Assembly: GCF_001579805.1 (NCBI RefSeq) | Contig: NZ_CP014546.1 | Location: 3,224,001 to 3,288,000 of the forward strand | From: Pseudomonas azotoformans | GTDB lineage: Bacteria; Pseudomonadota; Gammaproteobacteria; Pseudomonadales; Pseudomonadaceae | Direction of reading: 5' to 3' | DNA length: 64,000 bases | Part shown: in pieces, positions 38,961 through 48,645 of the stretch | Layout: each line of letters starts with the position of its first letter | Position numbering within the stretch: position 1 is the first letter of the stretch | Position numbers and translations under genes: made by a program | Notes under the pieces: generated by a model | Seen by the model: the letters and a program-made list of their open reading frames with translations, nothing else | Told to the model about the DNA's origin: nothing | Database searches by the model: none

Positions 38961-40148
38961 TTAATGTCCACCGCGCATCTTTCGCGCCGCCAGATAAACG
39001 CCCAGCCCAACCAGTGCCGTGGCGGCCCCGATATACCCGGTACTCGTCCACCCCAGTCCAGCTGTGATCGCCATCCCGCCAAACCACGGCCCCAGCGCGT
39101 TGGCCAAGTTGAATGCGGCATGGTTGGACGCCGCCGCCAGGCTCGGCGCTTCGTGGGCGATATCCATCAAGCGGATCTGCAGCGGCGCCGCCAATGACAC
39201 CATGGTGCCGACCAGTCCGATCCCCAGCAGCACGCCCCACAACGAGCCTGCGGCAAACGGGAAGAACACCAACACCGCCATCGACCACACCAGGATCAAG
39301 CCCACCGCGCGAAACTGCAGGCGGTCGAACAGCTTGCCGCCAGCGATATTGCCGATGATCCCACCCACGCCAAATGCCGCGAGGCCGAAGGGGATCCATT
39401 GCGGCGAGACTTTGGTGACTTCGAGCATGGTCGGCGCCAGGTAGCTGAACACGCAGAACATTCCCGCAAAACCAATGGCGCCAATGGCCAGGGCCATCCA
39501 CACCTGCGGTTTGGTGAAGGCGCGCAGTTCCTTGCGTGGGTCGCTACGGGGTTCGTCGCGTCGGTCGGGAACGAATTGCCAGACCAGTGCAATCGTGCAC
39601 AGCGCGATGACGCTCACCAACGCGAACGCCGAGCGCCAGCCCAGATATTGTCCAAGGAAGGTCGCAATCGGGTTGCCCAGGAGCATCGCCAGGGTGAGTC
39701 CCATCATCACCCGTGCTACAGCGCCGGCGCGTTTGTCGTTCGGCACCATGCTCGAAGCCACCACTGCGGCAATACCGAAATAGGCACCGTGGGGCAGGCC
39801 GCTGATAAATCGAAACGCCACCAGTGAGCCGAAGGTCGGGGTGAAGGCCGTGGCCAGGTTACCCAGGGCATACAGCCCCATCAGCAACAGCAGCATATGT
39901 TTGCGCAGGAGTTTGGCGCCGAGGATCGCCAGCAGTGGGGCGCCGACCATCACGCCAAGGGCGTAGGCGCTGATCGCGTGGCCGACCTGGGGTTCGCTCA
40001 AGTTGAGGTTGTGGGCGATGTCGGGCATCAGGCCCATGATGGCGAACTCGCCAGTGCCGATCGCGAAGGCGCCCACGGCCATGGCAGCTTCCATTTTTGC
40101 GGCGCTGCGCGCGGGCAGCACATGCCCGGGTGTTTGCTGGATTGTCAT
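38961..40148 (-). CDS. MFS transporter (AraJ/PbuE-like)
   Basis: A 395-aa major facilitator with 12 expected membrane segments. FAIGTGEFAIMGLMPDIA in helix 1 and the GxLxD-like loops fit the DHA1 drug/metabolite efflux group; sugar or purine efflux proteins such as AraJ and PbuE are similar. Substrate not assignable. The ATG at 40148 is taken as start (MTIQQTPGHV); an ATG at 40175 is possible. It stands alone. Confidence 0.85.
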   Translation of the reverse strand: MTIQQTPGHVLPARSAAKMEAAMAVGAFAIGTGEFAIMGLMPDIAHNLNLSEPQVGHAISAYALGVMVGAPLLAILGAKLLRKHMLLLLMGLYALGNLATAFTPTFGSLVAFRFISGLPHGAYFGIAAVVASSMVPNDKRAGAVARVMMGLTLAMLLGNPIATFLGQYLGWRSAFALVSVIALCTIALVWQFVPDRRDEPRSDPRKELRAFTKPQVWMALAIGAIGFAGMFCVFSYLAPTMLEVTKVSPQWIPFGLAAFGVGGIIGNIAGGKLFDRLQFRAVGLILVWSMAVLVFFPFAAGSLWGVLLGIGLVGTMVSLAAPLQIRLMDIAHEAPSLAAASNHAAFNLANALGPWFGGMAITAGLGWTSTGYIGAATALVGLGVYLAARKMRGGH

Positions 40149-40630
40149 GGGTAACTCTATTGGAATGGATTGCACGAAGGGGAGCCGTCGATGCTACGCA
40201 AGCGGCGCCGAGGGTGTCTAGAACAGCCTTTTTCGGCAGAGTTCCGCGCCTGTGACCCCAGGTCGCGCCTGCCAGGCTTGACATCGGAGCATTAAAAGCC
40301 GCGATTTAGAGCTGTCAATTGGCCAAACGGCGCATAAACGCTGTTTGCCGTGATATTCTGCGCGCCGTCTTGGTCTAGTCTTTCCTGGGTGCGTACATCC
40401 GCATACGTCCCAGCGATTGGCTGTCGCCCAGGTAGCTGAAGCCAATAATGATAAGAAGTCAGCGCAGAAGGGACATAAACAGTGAGGTCGATACGTCGGC
40501 CTTGTGTGCCCACCCTGCGGTTCTCTCGTGAATGTGCAAACCCCGCGGTGCTGCCTTGCGCAGCTGCGATGGAGGGTTGCCCATGATCAGGGGCGGTAGG
40601 GCGGATGGCGTTTTATCATAGGTGCTACTG
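40149..40630. other. Long intergenic region upstream of mqo
   Basis: About 480 bases between divergent genes with no supportable ORF. It must hold both promoters. A -10-like GATATTCT near 40351 is preceded by TTTGCCG. Several short purine-rich stretches are seen; an untranslated RNA cannot be excluded, but nothing specific was recognised. Confidence 0.5.
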
Positions 40631-42277
40631 ATGTTTAAAAAAGTAAACACTGCCCTGCTGGGGCTGGCTTTGTCGCTGGGGATCAGCTCCGCTCACGCGG
40701 AAGAGGCAAAGAAAGTCGATGTGCTGCTGATTGGCGGCGGCATCATGAGTGCAACCCTGGGCGTATGGCTCAATGAGCTGGAGCCGGGTTGGTCGATGGA
40801 AATGGTCGAGCGCCTCGACGGCGTGGCCGAAGAAAGCTCCAACGGCTGGAACAACGCCGGTACCGGTCACTCGGCCCTGGCTGAGCTGAACTACACCCCG
40901 GAAGACAAGAACGGCAACGTTGAGATCCCGAAAGCGGTCGAGATCAACGAAGCGTTCCAGATCTCCCGTCAGTTCTGGGCCTGGCAGGTCCAGCAGGGCG
41001 TACTGAAGAACCCGCGTTCGTTCATCAACACCACACCGCACATGAGCTTTGTGTGGGGCGATGACAACATCAAGTTCCTGAAAAAGCGCTACGAAGCCCT
41101 GAAAGCGAGCCCGCTGTTCGCTGGCATGCAGTACTCCGAAGACCCGGCGCAGATCGCCAAGTGGGTTCCGCTGATGATGGAAGGGCGTGACCCGAACCAG
41201 AAAATCGCGGCTACCTGGAGCCCGCTGGGTACCGACATGAACTTCGGCGAGATCACCCGCCAGTTCGTCGCTCACTTGCAGACCACGCCTAAGTTCGACC
41301 TGAAGCTGTCGAGCGAAGTGCAGGACATCACCAAGAACGCCGACGGTTCGTGGCGTGTGAGCTACAAAAACCTGAAAGACGGCACCAAGACCGAAACCGA
41401 CGCCAAGTTCGTATTCATCGGCGCGGGCGGCGGTGCACTGCACTTGCTGCAAAAGTCGGGCATTCCTGAAGCCAAGGAATACGCAGGCTTCCCGGTAGGC
41501 GGCTCGTTCCTGGTGACCGATAACCCAACCGTGGCCGAGCAGCACCTGGCCAAGGCCTACGGCAAAGCGTCGGTGGGTGCACCGCCGATGTCGGTTCCGC
41601 ACCTGGACACCCGCGTGCTGGATGGCAAGCGCGTGATCCTGTTTGGCCCATTCGCGACCTTCTCGACCAAGTTCCTGAAAGAAGGCTCGTACCTGGACCT
41701 GCTGACCAGCACCACCACTCACAACATCTGGCCAATGACCAAAGTCGGTATTCGTGAATACCCACTGGTCGAGTACCTCGCCGGCCAACTGATGCTGTCG
41801 GATGACGACCGCTTCAAGGCGCTGCAGGAATACTTCCCGAACGCCAAGCAATCCGACTGGCGCCTGTGGCAAGCCGGTCAGCGCGTGCAGATCATCAAGC
41901 GTGACGAAGAGCAGGGCGGCGTCCTGAAACTCGGCACGGAAGTGGTCAGCTCCGCCGACAACACCATCGCAGGCCTGCTGGGTGCATCGCCAGGCGCGTC
42001 CACCGCGGCTCCGATCATGCTGACCGTGCTGCAGAAAGTCTTCAAGGACAAGGTCGCGACCCCTGAGTGGCAGACCAAGCTGCACCAGATCGTACCGAGC
42101 TACGGCACCAAGCTGAACGACAGCCCTGAAGCGGTTGCCAAGGAATGGGCGTACACCGCCGAAATCCTGCAACTGCCGACGCCTCCTGCGATTCCTCAAG
42201 GTGCTGCTCCGAAGGCCACCGAGGCTGCCAAGCCAGCAGCTGAGCCAAGCAAGCCGGCCTCTGACCTGGCGCTGTAA
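40631..42277 (+). CDS. mqo: Malate:quinone oxidoreductase with N-terminal signal-like sequence
   Basis: A 548-aa FAD enzyme oxidising malate to oxaloacetate and passing electrons to quinone. FAD-binding [19 protein letters not shown], then [26 protein letters not shown] is the family signature. The first 24 residues ([23 protein letters not shown], then EEAKK) look like a cleavable Sec signal, unusual for an enzyme normally bound to the inner face of the membrane. The C terminus is an Ala/Pro/Lys-rich tail. The ATG at 40631 is preferred over 40622. A terminator follows. Confidence 0.93.
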   Translation: MFKKVNTALLGLALSLGISSAHAEEAKKVDVLLIGGGIMSATLGVWLNELEPGWSMEMVERLDGVAEESSNGWNNAGTGHSALAELNYTPEDKNGNVEIPKAVEINEAFQISRQFWAWQVQQGVLKNPRSFINTTPHMSFVWGDDNIKFLKKRYEALKASPLFAGMQYSEDPAQIAKWVPLMMEGRDPNQKIAATWSPLGTDMNFGEITRQFVAHLQTTPKFDLKLSSEVQDITKNADGSWRVSYKNLKDGTKTETDAKFVFIGAGGGALHLLQKSGIPEAKEYAGFPVGGSFLVTDNPTVAEQHLAKAYGKASVGAPPMSVPHLDTRVLDGKRVILFGPFATFSTKFLKEGSYLDLLTSTTTHNIWPMTKVGIREYPLVEYLAGQLMLSDDDRFKALQEYFPNAKQSDWRLWQAGQRVQIIKRDEEQGGVLKLGTEVVSSADNTIAGLLGASPGASTAAPIMLTVLQKVFKDKVATPEWQTKLHQIVPSYGTKLNDSPEAVAKEWAYTAEILQLPTPPAIPQGAAPKATEAAKPAAEPSKPASDLAL

Positions 42278-42297
42278 GCCAAGTATCGAGCCGATGT

Positions 42298-42337
42298 AAA
42301 AAGCCCGCTGAACCGGTAACGGTCAGCGGGCTTTTTT
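42298..42337. terminator. Bidirectional terminator between mqo and the LysR gene
   Basis: AAGCCCGCTGA pairs with TCAGCGGGCTT around an 11-base loop, with AAA before and TTTTTT after. Confidence 0.9.
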
Positions 42338-42348
42338 GTCCCTGGCGT

Positions 42349-43186
42349 TCAGACCTGGAAGTGCCTGAGCTGCTCATGCAGATGCAACGCCAGTGCATTG
42401 CTGCTATCGCACAACAAGTACAGATGTTGCGCTGGCAACGGAGGCAGGTCTGTCATCTGCCTGAGCCCTTCACCCATGCGGCTTTCCTCCATCAGGCCCT
42501 ACCGCCACGCCACTGCGCACGCAGGCCTCGACGGCGGATGAATTGGGGCTTTCCAGCAGCATCCGGTGATAAATCCCGTGATCCTTCAGTACCTGCAAGG
42601 CGGCGGCGCGATAGGGGCAGCCGGCGATGGGGACGGTGATGGGCAGCGGTGCATTCGACGGACAGCTAAAGTGCTCGGCCGCGACCCACAGCGGCTGTAC
42701 CGGGCCCAGACGTTCTCCCTGGGCCAGCGGGTGTGCGCTTACGGTGATGGTCAGGTCCAGGTGATTGGCCGTGAACAGGTTGAGCAACTCGCCGCTGGTG
42801 CGGGCTTCGACCTCCAGCTCCAGCAGCGGGTTGTCAGCGATCAACCGGGGTAAAAACTCCCGAATGAAGGCCGGTGCATAGGTGTCCGGTACACCCAGGC
42901 GGATCTTGCCCTGCATGCGCTGGGGCATCAGCGAGATCAGCAGGCGATCATGGCTCTTGAGGAATTCGGTGGTTTCGCCCAGTAGTTTCTTACCGTAGAG
43001 CGTCAACTCCACGCCTTGGTTGCTGCGGCTGAACAAGCGTTGGCCCACCTGATCTTCGAGCTTTTGTATCTGTGTGGTCACGGTTGACGCACTGCGGTGA
43101 ACCTGCTCGGCCGCTTCGTTGAAACGTCCAAAGCGCGCCACGGCGTGAAAGGTACGCAGCAGGTCGATATTCAGTTGTTTAGCCAT
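42349..43186 (-). pseudogene. LysR-family regulator, interrupted by +1 base
   Basis: LysR regulator with an N-terminal helix-turn-helix (FGRFNEAAEQVHRSASTVTTQIQKLEDQVGQRLF) and a substrate domain. As written, the frame reads AVGPDGGKPHG and stops at 42470. Removing one base at CCC 42497-42499 gives SGVAVGLMEESRMGEGL... through LHEQLRHFQV and a stop at 42349, a 278-aa protein with a normal LysR C terminus. It is divergent from an EamA exporter, whose gene it probably controls. The extra base is again in an AGGCCT sequence, so an artefact is likely. Confidence 0.82.
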
Positions 43187-43284
43187 GATTCCACTTTTAT
43201 GGATTGATGGTGCAGGTTATTCAAATATACAGAATCATGCGTGGCCATTAGCCTTTCAGTCAACGTGCACTGACCGGAGGCTTC

Positions 43285-44184
43285 ATGACGCGATCAACCT
43301 TAAAGCGGCTGCTGTTGCAGGCGGCATTTGTGCTGTCGTGGAGCTCTGGCTATATCGGCGCCAAATTGGGCACGCAGGGCGGCGGGGCGTTCAACCTGCT
43401 GTTCTGGCGATTCCTGTTGGTCTCGGTGTGCCTGGGGCTGTTCTTGAACGTCAGGTTGTTGAAGGTTTCATGGGCGCAGGTTCGCCATTACGCCGTCATT
43501 GGGTTTCTCTCGCAGTTCCTGTACCTGAGTTGCCTCTACGTTGCGATCCAGAACGGCTTGCCTCCTGGCATTGCCGCCATCATCGCGGCCCTGCAGCCGT
43601 TGATGACGGCGGCGTTGTCGATGGGTAGCGCAACCGAGCGCAGTGGCGGCTGGCAGTGGGTTGGCCTGATGATCAGCTTCGTTGGCGTTTCCATCGCGAT
43701 TGCCGGGCAGTACGGCAGTGGCGGGGAAGGCGTTGGTCTTGTCATTTACTTGCTGCCCTTGGCTGCGGCGCTGGGGCTGACGCTGGCGACCCTGTATGAG
43801 CGCCGCACGGTGCAAAGCCAGGACGCAGGCTTGGTCCTGCCGCTGTTCATCCAGTCTTTGCTGACCTTGATCGGCTTTACCGTCGCCGTGCTCTATACCG
43901 ACACGCTGAGCATTCCCCGCGACCCAGACGTATTGATCTCAATTGTCTGGCTCACTGTGTTCTCAACCTTCGTTGCCTATTTGAGCCTCTGGATGCTCCT
44001 GCGCGTCATGACCGCGACCCACGTCGCTGCGCTGGTCTACCTGGAGCCGCCAGTAACGCTGGTGTGGGCAGCGCTGATGTTCGGCGATGTGATCCATGCC
44101 TCGACCTGCGCCGGCATTGCCGTGGTTGTCGCCGGGCTGCTGTTGGTGCGCCTGAAACGACCGACCGTCGCGTGCGCCTCTTGA
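43285..44184 (+). CDS. EamA/DMT-family transporter
   Basis: A 299-aa inner-membrane protein with ten expected membrane segments in two EamA repeats (FVLSWSSGYIGAKLGTQGGG in the first; LEPPVTLVWAALMFGD in the second). Drug/metabolite exporter; substrate unknown. It is divergent from the LysR gene, about 100 bases away, a common regulator-exporter pair. Confidence 0.88.
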   Translation: MTRSTLKRLLLQAAFVLSWSSGYIGAKLGTQGGGAFNLLFWRFLLVSVCLGLFLNVRLLKVSWAQVRHYAVIGFLSQFLYLSCLYVAIQNGLPPGIAAIIAALQPLMTAALSMGSATERSGGWQWVGLMISFVGVSIAIAGQYGSGGEGVGLVIYLLPLAAALGLTLATLYERRTVQSQDAGLVLPLFIQSLLTLIGFTVAVLYTDTLSIPRDPDVLISIVWLTVFSTFVAYLSLWMLLRVMTATHVAALVYLEPPVTLVWAALMFGDVIHASTCAGIAVVVAGLLLVRLKRPTVACAS

Positions 44185-44313
44185 GGCTTGCGGGTTCAGC
44201 AAGCTGACAGACATCACCTGTTAAAAATACCCACAGCCAAGCAGGAGCGCGGCTGTCACAACGGGGGATTTTTCGCGGTGCAAGTGTTGGGCGTCAGCGT
44301 CCGAGGGGTTTGT

Positions 44314-44643
44314 ATGTGGCTACGTTATGCGGCATTGACGGCCATGGTCGTCGCAGCATCCGGGTGTGTGCAAGAGCGCGTCGTGCATGAGCGCAGGCCG
44401 GTACAACGCGAATATGTGGAAGTCATCGCGCCGCAACCGCCGCCGGTGCAGGTGATCGAAGTCGAGCCGCCGGTGCGCTATGGCTACATTTGGTCACGCG
44501 GCTATTGGCGTTGGGAAGGCGGGCGCTATGTCGCAGTACACGGCCACTGGGAGCCGGTGCGCGAAGGTTATCGCTACGTGCATCCACATTGGGTCCAGCG
44601 CAACGACGGCTACCATTGGCAAGGCGGTGGCTGGGTTCGTTGA
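44314..44643 (+). CDS. YXWXGXW-repeat lipoprotein
   Basis: A 109-aa lipoprotein with signal peptide MWLRYAALTAMVVA, lipobox AASGC and a mature part with aromatic repeats (YIWSRGYWRWEGGRYVAVHG; YHWQGGGW) as in YXWXGXW/BcpO-type outer-membrane proteins. The ATG at 44314 has GAGGGG upstream; the longer in-frame start would destroy the signal peptide. Function unknown. Confidence 0.82.
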   Translation: MWLRYAALTAMVVAASGCVQERVVHERRPVQREYVEVIAPQPPPVQVIEVEPPVRYGYIWSRGYWRWEGGRYVAVHGHWEPVREGYRYVHPHWVQRNDGYHWQGGGWVR

Positions 44644-44650
44644 GCCTTGG

Positions 44651-45025
44651 TCAGATCGGCTTCGTCGTGCCCAGAAGCCGAACTTCACGCAATAGCGCGG
44701 CGCCGAGTTGATCGGTGCCCAGTTCCTTGTAGCCGACGGCTTTGATTTCGCCGTTCTCTTCTGCCTGGATGAGGATCACCGGGGTTTCTTTGCCGGTGGC
44801 TTCGTCGACGTGCAGGGCGTACTGCGGAATATCCAGCTTGATCGGCGTGCCTGCGGCCTGGCCTTTCACGTTGATCAGGAAGGCTGCACAGCCCGCGTCG
44901 ACGTCCAGGCTGGTGGCGGAGCGACCACTGACGAAGCAGGTCTTTGGCAGGTCGGGCCAGGTGATCGATTCGGCGATCACCGTGCCGGACGCCATCGTCA
45001 AGGTAGCGAGAAGAAGCGTGCGCAC
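44651..45025 (-). CDS. Exported hypothetical protein, 124 aa
   Basis: Starts with a signal peptide (MRTLLLATLTMASGTVIA before ESITWPDLPKT); the mature part contains two cysteines (TCFVSG, AGCAAF) that could pair. No family recognised with confidence; similar proteins occur in Pseudomonas. It converges on the lipoprotein gene with eight bases between stops. Confidence 0.7.
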   Translation of the reverse strand: MRTLLLATLTMASGTVIAESITWPDLPKTCFVSGRSATSLDVDAGCAAFLINVKGQAAGTPIKLDIPQYALHVDEATGKETPVILIQAEENGEIKAVGYKELGTDQLGAALLREVRLLGTTKPI

Positions 45026-45097
45026 GTAGGTCTTTCTCTCGATGGGGGTTGAACGCGACTTTTACCAAAGCCTGGTGGGCGTCGCAACGGCAAAGGC

Positions 45098-45493
45098 TCA
45101 GATCAGTCGTTTCATCCCCGCGGCCTTCGCAGCGTTCAAATCAAAGGTGGCGGTATATTCGCAGCCTGCAGCATGAGCACAGCGTTCTATCAGGCAGTCC
45201 GCGAAATCGGCTGTGCTGGCGGTGAATCGTCGCAGTGCCTGCCAGATGATCTCGGCGTGTTCGATGGTCAGTTCTCGGGTGCGTAGCAGCGTTTCGAGCA
45301 CGGTCACGACATCACCCTTGGCAGACTGATAACAACTTTGTAGAACCCATACCAATTCCACCACGGACACCAGGCTGACAAAGCCCGGTGCAAAGGCGGT
45401 GAGCGACTCAATCAACTCAGATGCCTTGGGCGATTGCACGGGATCGTCCTGGGTGACATAGCGCACCAGCACATTGGTATCCAGCCCGATCAT
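45098..45493 (-). CDS. PIN-domain toxin (VapC-like)
   Basis: A 131-aa PIN ribonuclease. The acidic active-site residues are in MIGLDTNVLVRY (Asp5), SVVELVWVL, TADFADCLIER and TATFDLNAA. Expected to cleave specific RNA when free of antitoxin. It overlaps the antitoxin gene by four bases (ATGA), the usual arrangement. Confidence 0.87.
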   Translation of the reverse strand: MIGLDTNVLVRYVTQDDPVQSPKASELIESLTAFAPGFVSLVSVVELVWVLQSCYQSAKGDVVTVLETLLRTRELTIEHAEIIWQALRRFTASTADFADCLIERCAHAAGCEYTATFDLNAAKAAGMKRLI

Positions 45494-45747
45494 CTCGCTT
45501 TCGCCCCTTGTGCCGCGATGGCACGGTTCATTTCATCCAGCGAGACGGCCTTGGCGGGCTTTTGGATCAGGCCTTTGAGATCATGTACGGTTTTGCTGGC
45601 GGCAATCATGGAAAATTTGCCGTCTTCCATTTCGACAAATTCAACGCGATCGCCTGTCTCCAGGCCCAGGGCAGTTCTGACCTGGACGGGAATGGTGATT
45701 TGCCCTTTTGAAGTAAGCGTGGCGGTGGCCATAGTGAAGATCTCCAT
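45490..45747 (-). CDS. AbrB/MazE-type antitoxin
   Basis: An 85-aa protein with a swapped-hairpin AbrB domain (LTSKGQITIPVQVRTALGLETGDRVEF) and a C-terminal tail that should bind the toxin. The ATG at 45747 is chosen because AAGGAG lies seven bases upstream; an internal ATG at 45732 gives MATATLTSKGQ. The palindrome just upstream is the likely operator for autoregulation. Confidence 0.85.
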   Translation of the reverse strand: MEIFTMATATLTSKGQITIPVQVRTALGLETGDRVEFVEMEDGKFSMIAASKTVHDLKGLIQKPAKAVSLDEMNRAIAAQGAKAR

Positions 45748-45756
45748 CGTGATGCT

Positions 45757-45774
45757 CCTTACCTTAGGGTAAGG
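45757..45774 (-). promoter_or_regulatory. Palindromic operator of the toxin-antitoxin operon
   Basis: CCTTACC-TTAG-GGTAAGG, a perfect 7-base inverted repeat. Its lower arm overlaps the antitoxin's AAGGAG, so binding could block initiation and ribosome access. Confidence 0.65.
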
Positions 45775-45902
45775 AATTATGGAGGACAAGATCCGTTGGT
45801 CCATAGGTTGCTCTTCTGGTGTGAGTTGATCGGAACAGGTAAAAAGATAGCCCGAGTTATGCCTCGGGCACGTCCGAAAACACCCGCAAAGAGATACAAC
45901 AT

Positions 45903-46295
45903 ATGACCGATCGCCAGCTCATTATCCCTGCTGCCATGCGCCCCATTGTCGAACGTGCTGGTTACGTGCCCGCCGTCAAGGTCGGCAAGACGTTGTACTG
46001 CGCAGGACAGGTCGGACGCACGGAGGCATTGGCTGTGATTGACGATCCAGAGGCGCAATTCGTCGCAGCCTGGGAGAACTTGAGGCAGGTCCTGGAGGAG
46101 GGTGACTGTACGTTCGACGACGTGGTGGACATGACCACCTACCACGTCAACATGAGCCAGCACATGGCGGTTTTCCGTGACGTGAAAAACCGCCTGTTCC
46201 CACGCGGGCATTGCGCCTGGACCACCATCGGAGTGTCCGAACTGGCACACCCCGGCCTGCTGGTGGAAATCAAATGCGTGGCAGTGCAGCGCTAG
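45903..46295 (+). CDS. RidA-family protein
   Basis: A 130-aa member of the YjgF/YER057c/UK114 group with TLYCAGQVGRTE and WENLRQVLEEGDCTFDDVVDMTTYHVN. The family hydrolyses reactive enamines/imines, but the classical RidA C-terminal motif with the catalytic Arg is not clearly present (LLVEIKCVAV follows an aromatic/histidine stretch), so it belongs to another subgroup. It is convergent with ppnN, one base between stops. Confidence 0.85.
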   Translation: MTDRQLIIPAAMRPIVERAGYVPAVKVGKTLYCAGQVGRTEALAVIDDPEAQFVAAWENLRQVLEEGDCTFDDVVDMTTYHVNMSQHMAVFRDVKNRLFPRGHCAWTTIGVSELAHPGLLVEIKCVAVQR

Positions 46296-46296
46296 C

Positions 46297-47670
46297 TTAC
46301 TGAACCACGCGATAGCACGGCACATACGCTGCGCCGCCCGGCAGCTTCATGCGGTGCTGGGCGACAAACGCCTGTAGCAGCTCGTCCAGCGGTTTCATGA
46401 TGGCCGGGTCACCGTGGATCTCGTAGGGGCCGTTCTGCTCGATCAGGCGGATGCCCTTGTCCTTCACGTTACCCGCTACGATCCCCGAGAACGCACGGCG
46501 CAGGTTGGCGGCGAGTTCGTGGGGTGGCAGCGCGTGGCTCAGTTGCAGGCTGGCCATGTTCTCGTGGGTCGGGTCGAACGGGCGCTGGAAGCCTTCGTCG
46601 ATCTTCAGCAGCCAGTTGAAGTGGAACGCGTCGTTGCGCTCGCGACGGAACTGCTTCACGGCCTTGAGGCCGGCGGTCATCTGGCGCGCCACTTCGGCGG
46701 GGTCGTCGATGATGATCTGGTAGTGCGCCTGGGCCGCTTCGCCCAAGGTGGCGCCGACGAACGCGTGCAACTGCTGCAGGTACGGCGCTGCGTGTTTCGG
46801 CCCAGTGAGGATGACCGGGAACGGCAGGTCGCGGTTGTCCGGATGCATCAGGATGCCCAGCAGGTACAGGAACTCTTCGGCTGTGCCGGCACCGCCTGGG
46901 AAGATGATGATGCCGTGGCCCACACGTACGAAGGCTTCCAGGCGTTTTTCGATGTCTGGCAGGATCACCAGCTCATTGACGATCGGGTTCGGCGCTTCGG
47001 CAGCGATGATGCCAGGCTCGGTCAGGCCCAGGTAGCGCCCGCCGGTAATGCGTTGCTTGGCGTGGGAAATGGTCGCGCCTTTCATAGGGCCTTTCATTAC
47101 GCCGGGGCCGCAGCCCGTGCACACGTCGAGGCTGCGCAGGCCCAGTTCATGGCCGACCTTCTTGGTGTATTTGTATTCTTCGGTGTTGATCGAGTGCCCA
47201 CCCCAGCACACCACGATCTTCGGCTCGACACCGGGGCGCAGCGTACGGGCGTTGCGCAGCAGGTGGAACACATAGTCGGTGATGCCCTGGGAATTGCTCA
47301 GGTCGATGCGCTGGCTGTCCAGCTCGTTCTCGGTGTAGACGATGTCGCGCAGTGCACTGAACAGCATTTCACGGGTGCTGGCGATCATTTCACCGTCGAC
47401 GAAGGCATCGGCCGGGGCATTCAGCAGTTCCAGGCGCACGCCACGGTCTTGCTGGTGGATGCGCACTTCGAAGTCTTTGTAGGCGTCAAGGATGGTCTTG
47501 GCGTTGTCGATGTGTGCGCCGGTGTTGAGGATCGCCAGGGCGCACTGGCGGAACAGGGTGTAGATGCTGCCGGTGCCGGCTTCGCTCAGTTGCTGGACTT
47601 CACGTTGGGACAGGGTTTCGAGGCTGCCCTTGGGGCTGACGGAGGCATTGATGACTTGACGTTGGGGCAT
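46297..47670 (-). CDS. ppnN: Pyrimidine/purine nucleotide 5'-monophosphate nucleosidase PpnN
   Basis: A 457-aa enzyme of the LOG family that hydrolyses nucleoside monophosphates to base and ribose-5-phosphate, controlled by (p)ppGpp in E. coli. The N-terminal PpnN-specific domain is followed by the LOG core with CTGCGPGVMKGPMKGA and the signature FPGGAGTAEEFLYLLG. The ATG at 47670 gives MPQRQVINASVSP. Confidence 0.92.
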   Translation of the reverse strand: MPQRQVINASVSPKGSLETLSQREVQQLSEAGTGSIYTLFRQCALAILNTGAHIDNAKTILDAYKDFEVRIHQQDRGVRLELLNAPADAFVDGEMIASTREMLFSALRDIVYTENELDSQRIDLSNSQGITDYVFHLLRNARTLRPGVEPKIVVCWGGHSINTEEYKYTKKVGHELGLRSLDVCTGCGPGVMKGPMKGATISHAKQRITGGRYLGLTEPGIIAAEAPNPIVNELVILPDIEKRLEAFVRVGHGIIIFPGGAGTAEEFLYLLGILMHPDNRDLPFPVILTGPKHAAPYLQQLHAFVGATLGEAAQAHYQIIIDDPAEVARQMTAGLKAVKQFRRERNDAFHFNWLLKIDEGFQRPFDPTHENMASLQLSHALPPHELAANLRRAFSGIVAGNVKDKGIRLIEQNGPYEIHGDPAIMKPLDELLQAFVAQHRMKLPGGAAYVPCYRVVQ

Positions 47671-47820
47671 TCTGATTCCTTGAAAGCGCAGCCACCGCAC
47701 CCACAGGGGGCTGCGATGGCTTGAGAATGATGGGCGCCGAATTCGGTCGCACGAGACGGATATTTACCTCAGGCGCAAGGCCGAGCGCAAACCCCGTCCA
47801 GCACCATCATGCCGCAGAAC

Positions 47821-48645
47821 TCACTGAATCAGCTTCCAGTTTTTGTAGAAAACCCGACGCAGGGTAAAGGCCATCCCGGCAAACCCAGCGATCACAGCGT
47901 TAAGAACCATCGGCACCGGTGTCGGCCGCACGATGTCGATAAACAGGCAGTAACGCTTGGCATCATTTTTGTTGAAAGACGCGTGCATCAGGGTGTCATC
48001 GAAGATAAACAGCGGGTCGTCGTGCCAGTAATGCTTGTGCTTGCCGACCTGGATGTAGACGCCTTCGTGATGAGGTGCTGGCGCCATGTTGTAGAGCACG
48101 CGGAACATCATGCGCAGGGGGCCGAAGTGGAAGGAGGTGGAGCGGTTTTCATTGAATACCGACACGCCGATGGTCTTCACGAACGGTAGTTTTTTGCGCA
48201 GTTCCGGGATGTCGAGGGTGGTCTCGATGGGTTGGCCATACCACTGGAAAAACAACATGCCACGCTTCTTCTCGGCCATGCGTTCTTCGAGATAGCCAAT
48301 GATTTGGTCCTTGTGCGCCATGGCATCGTCGATGACCTGTTGCAGGTCTTCACGCCAGGCCGGTGGCAGGTCGGCCATTGTGTAGACGTGGCGGTTAGGC
48401 GAGCTGAACAGGTCGAACAGGGTGTTGAACGGCGCCAGCAGCCAAGTGTTGCGGCCACTGCCGATAAAATATTTCTTGAAAGTGTCACGGTCATACAGGC
48501 CGTTGCGCAGGAAATCATAGATCCCGCAGACCACGACCAGGCTGAGAAACACCGTAGTCGTCAGGGGGATCAGGCAAATAATCAACAGGACGCCGAGTAC
48601 CCAGGCGACCGACACGGCTTTTTTGCGTAAGGCAGACTTGCTCAT
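47821..48645 (-). CDS. lpxO: Lipid A hydroxylase LpxO (aspartyl/asparaginyl beta-hydroxylase family)
   Basis: A 274-aa Fe(II)/2-oxoglutarate dioxygenase. The N-terminal membrane segments (VAWVLGVLLIICLIPLTTTV...) anchor it in the inner membrane; HFGPLRMMFRVLYNM and HYWHDDPLFIFDDTLMHASFN carry the iron ligands and the 2-oxoglutarate-binding Arg region. It adds a 2-hydroxyl to a lipid A acyl chain. The ATG at 48645 has GGAGCTGAG upstream; the longer frame begins with unrelated sequence. Confidence 0.9.
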   Translation of the reverse strand: MSKSALRKKAVSVAWVLGVLLIICLIPLTTTVFLSLVVVCGIYDFLRNGLYDRDTFKKYFIGSGRNTWLLAPFNTLFDLFSSPNRHVYTMADLPPAWREDLQQVIDDAMAHKDQIIGYLEERMAEKKRGMLFFQWYGQPIETTLDIPELRKKLPFVKTIGVSVFNENRSTSFHFGPLRMMFRVLYNMAPAPHHEGVYIQVGKHKHYWHDDPLFIFDDTLMHASFNKNDAKRYCLFIDIVRPTPVPMVLNAVIAGFAGMAFTLRRVFYKNWKLIQ

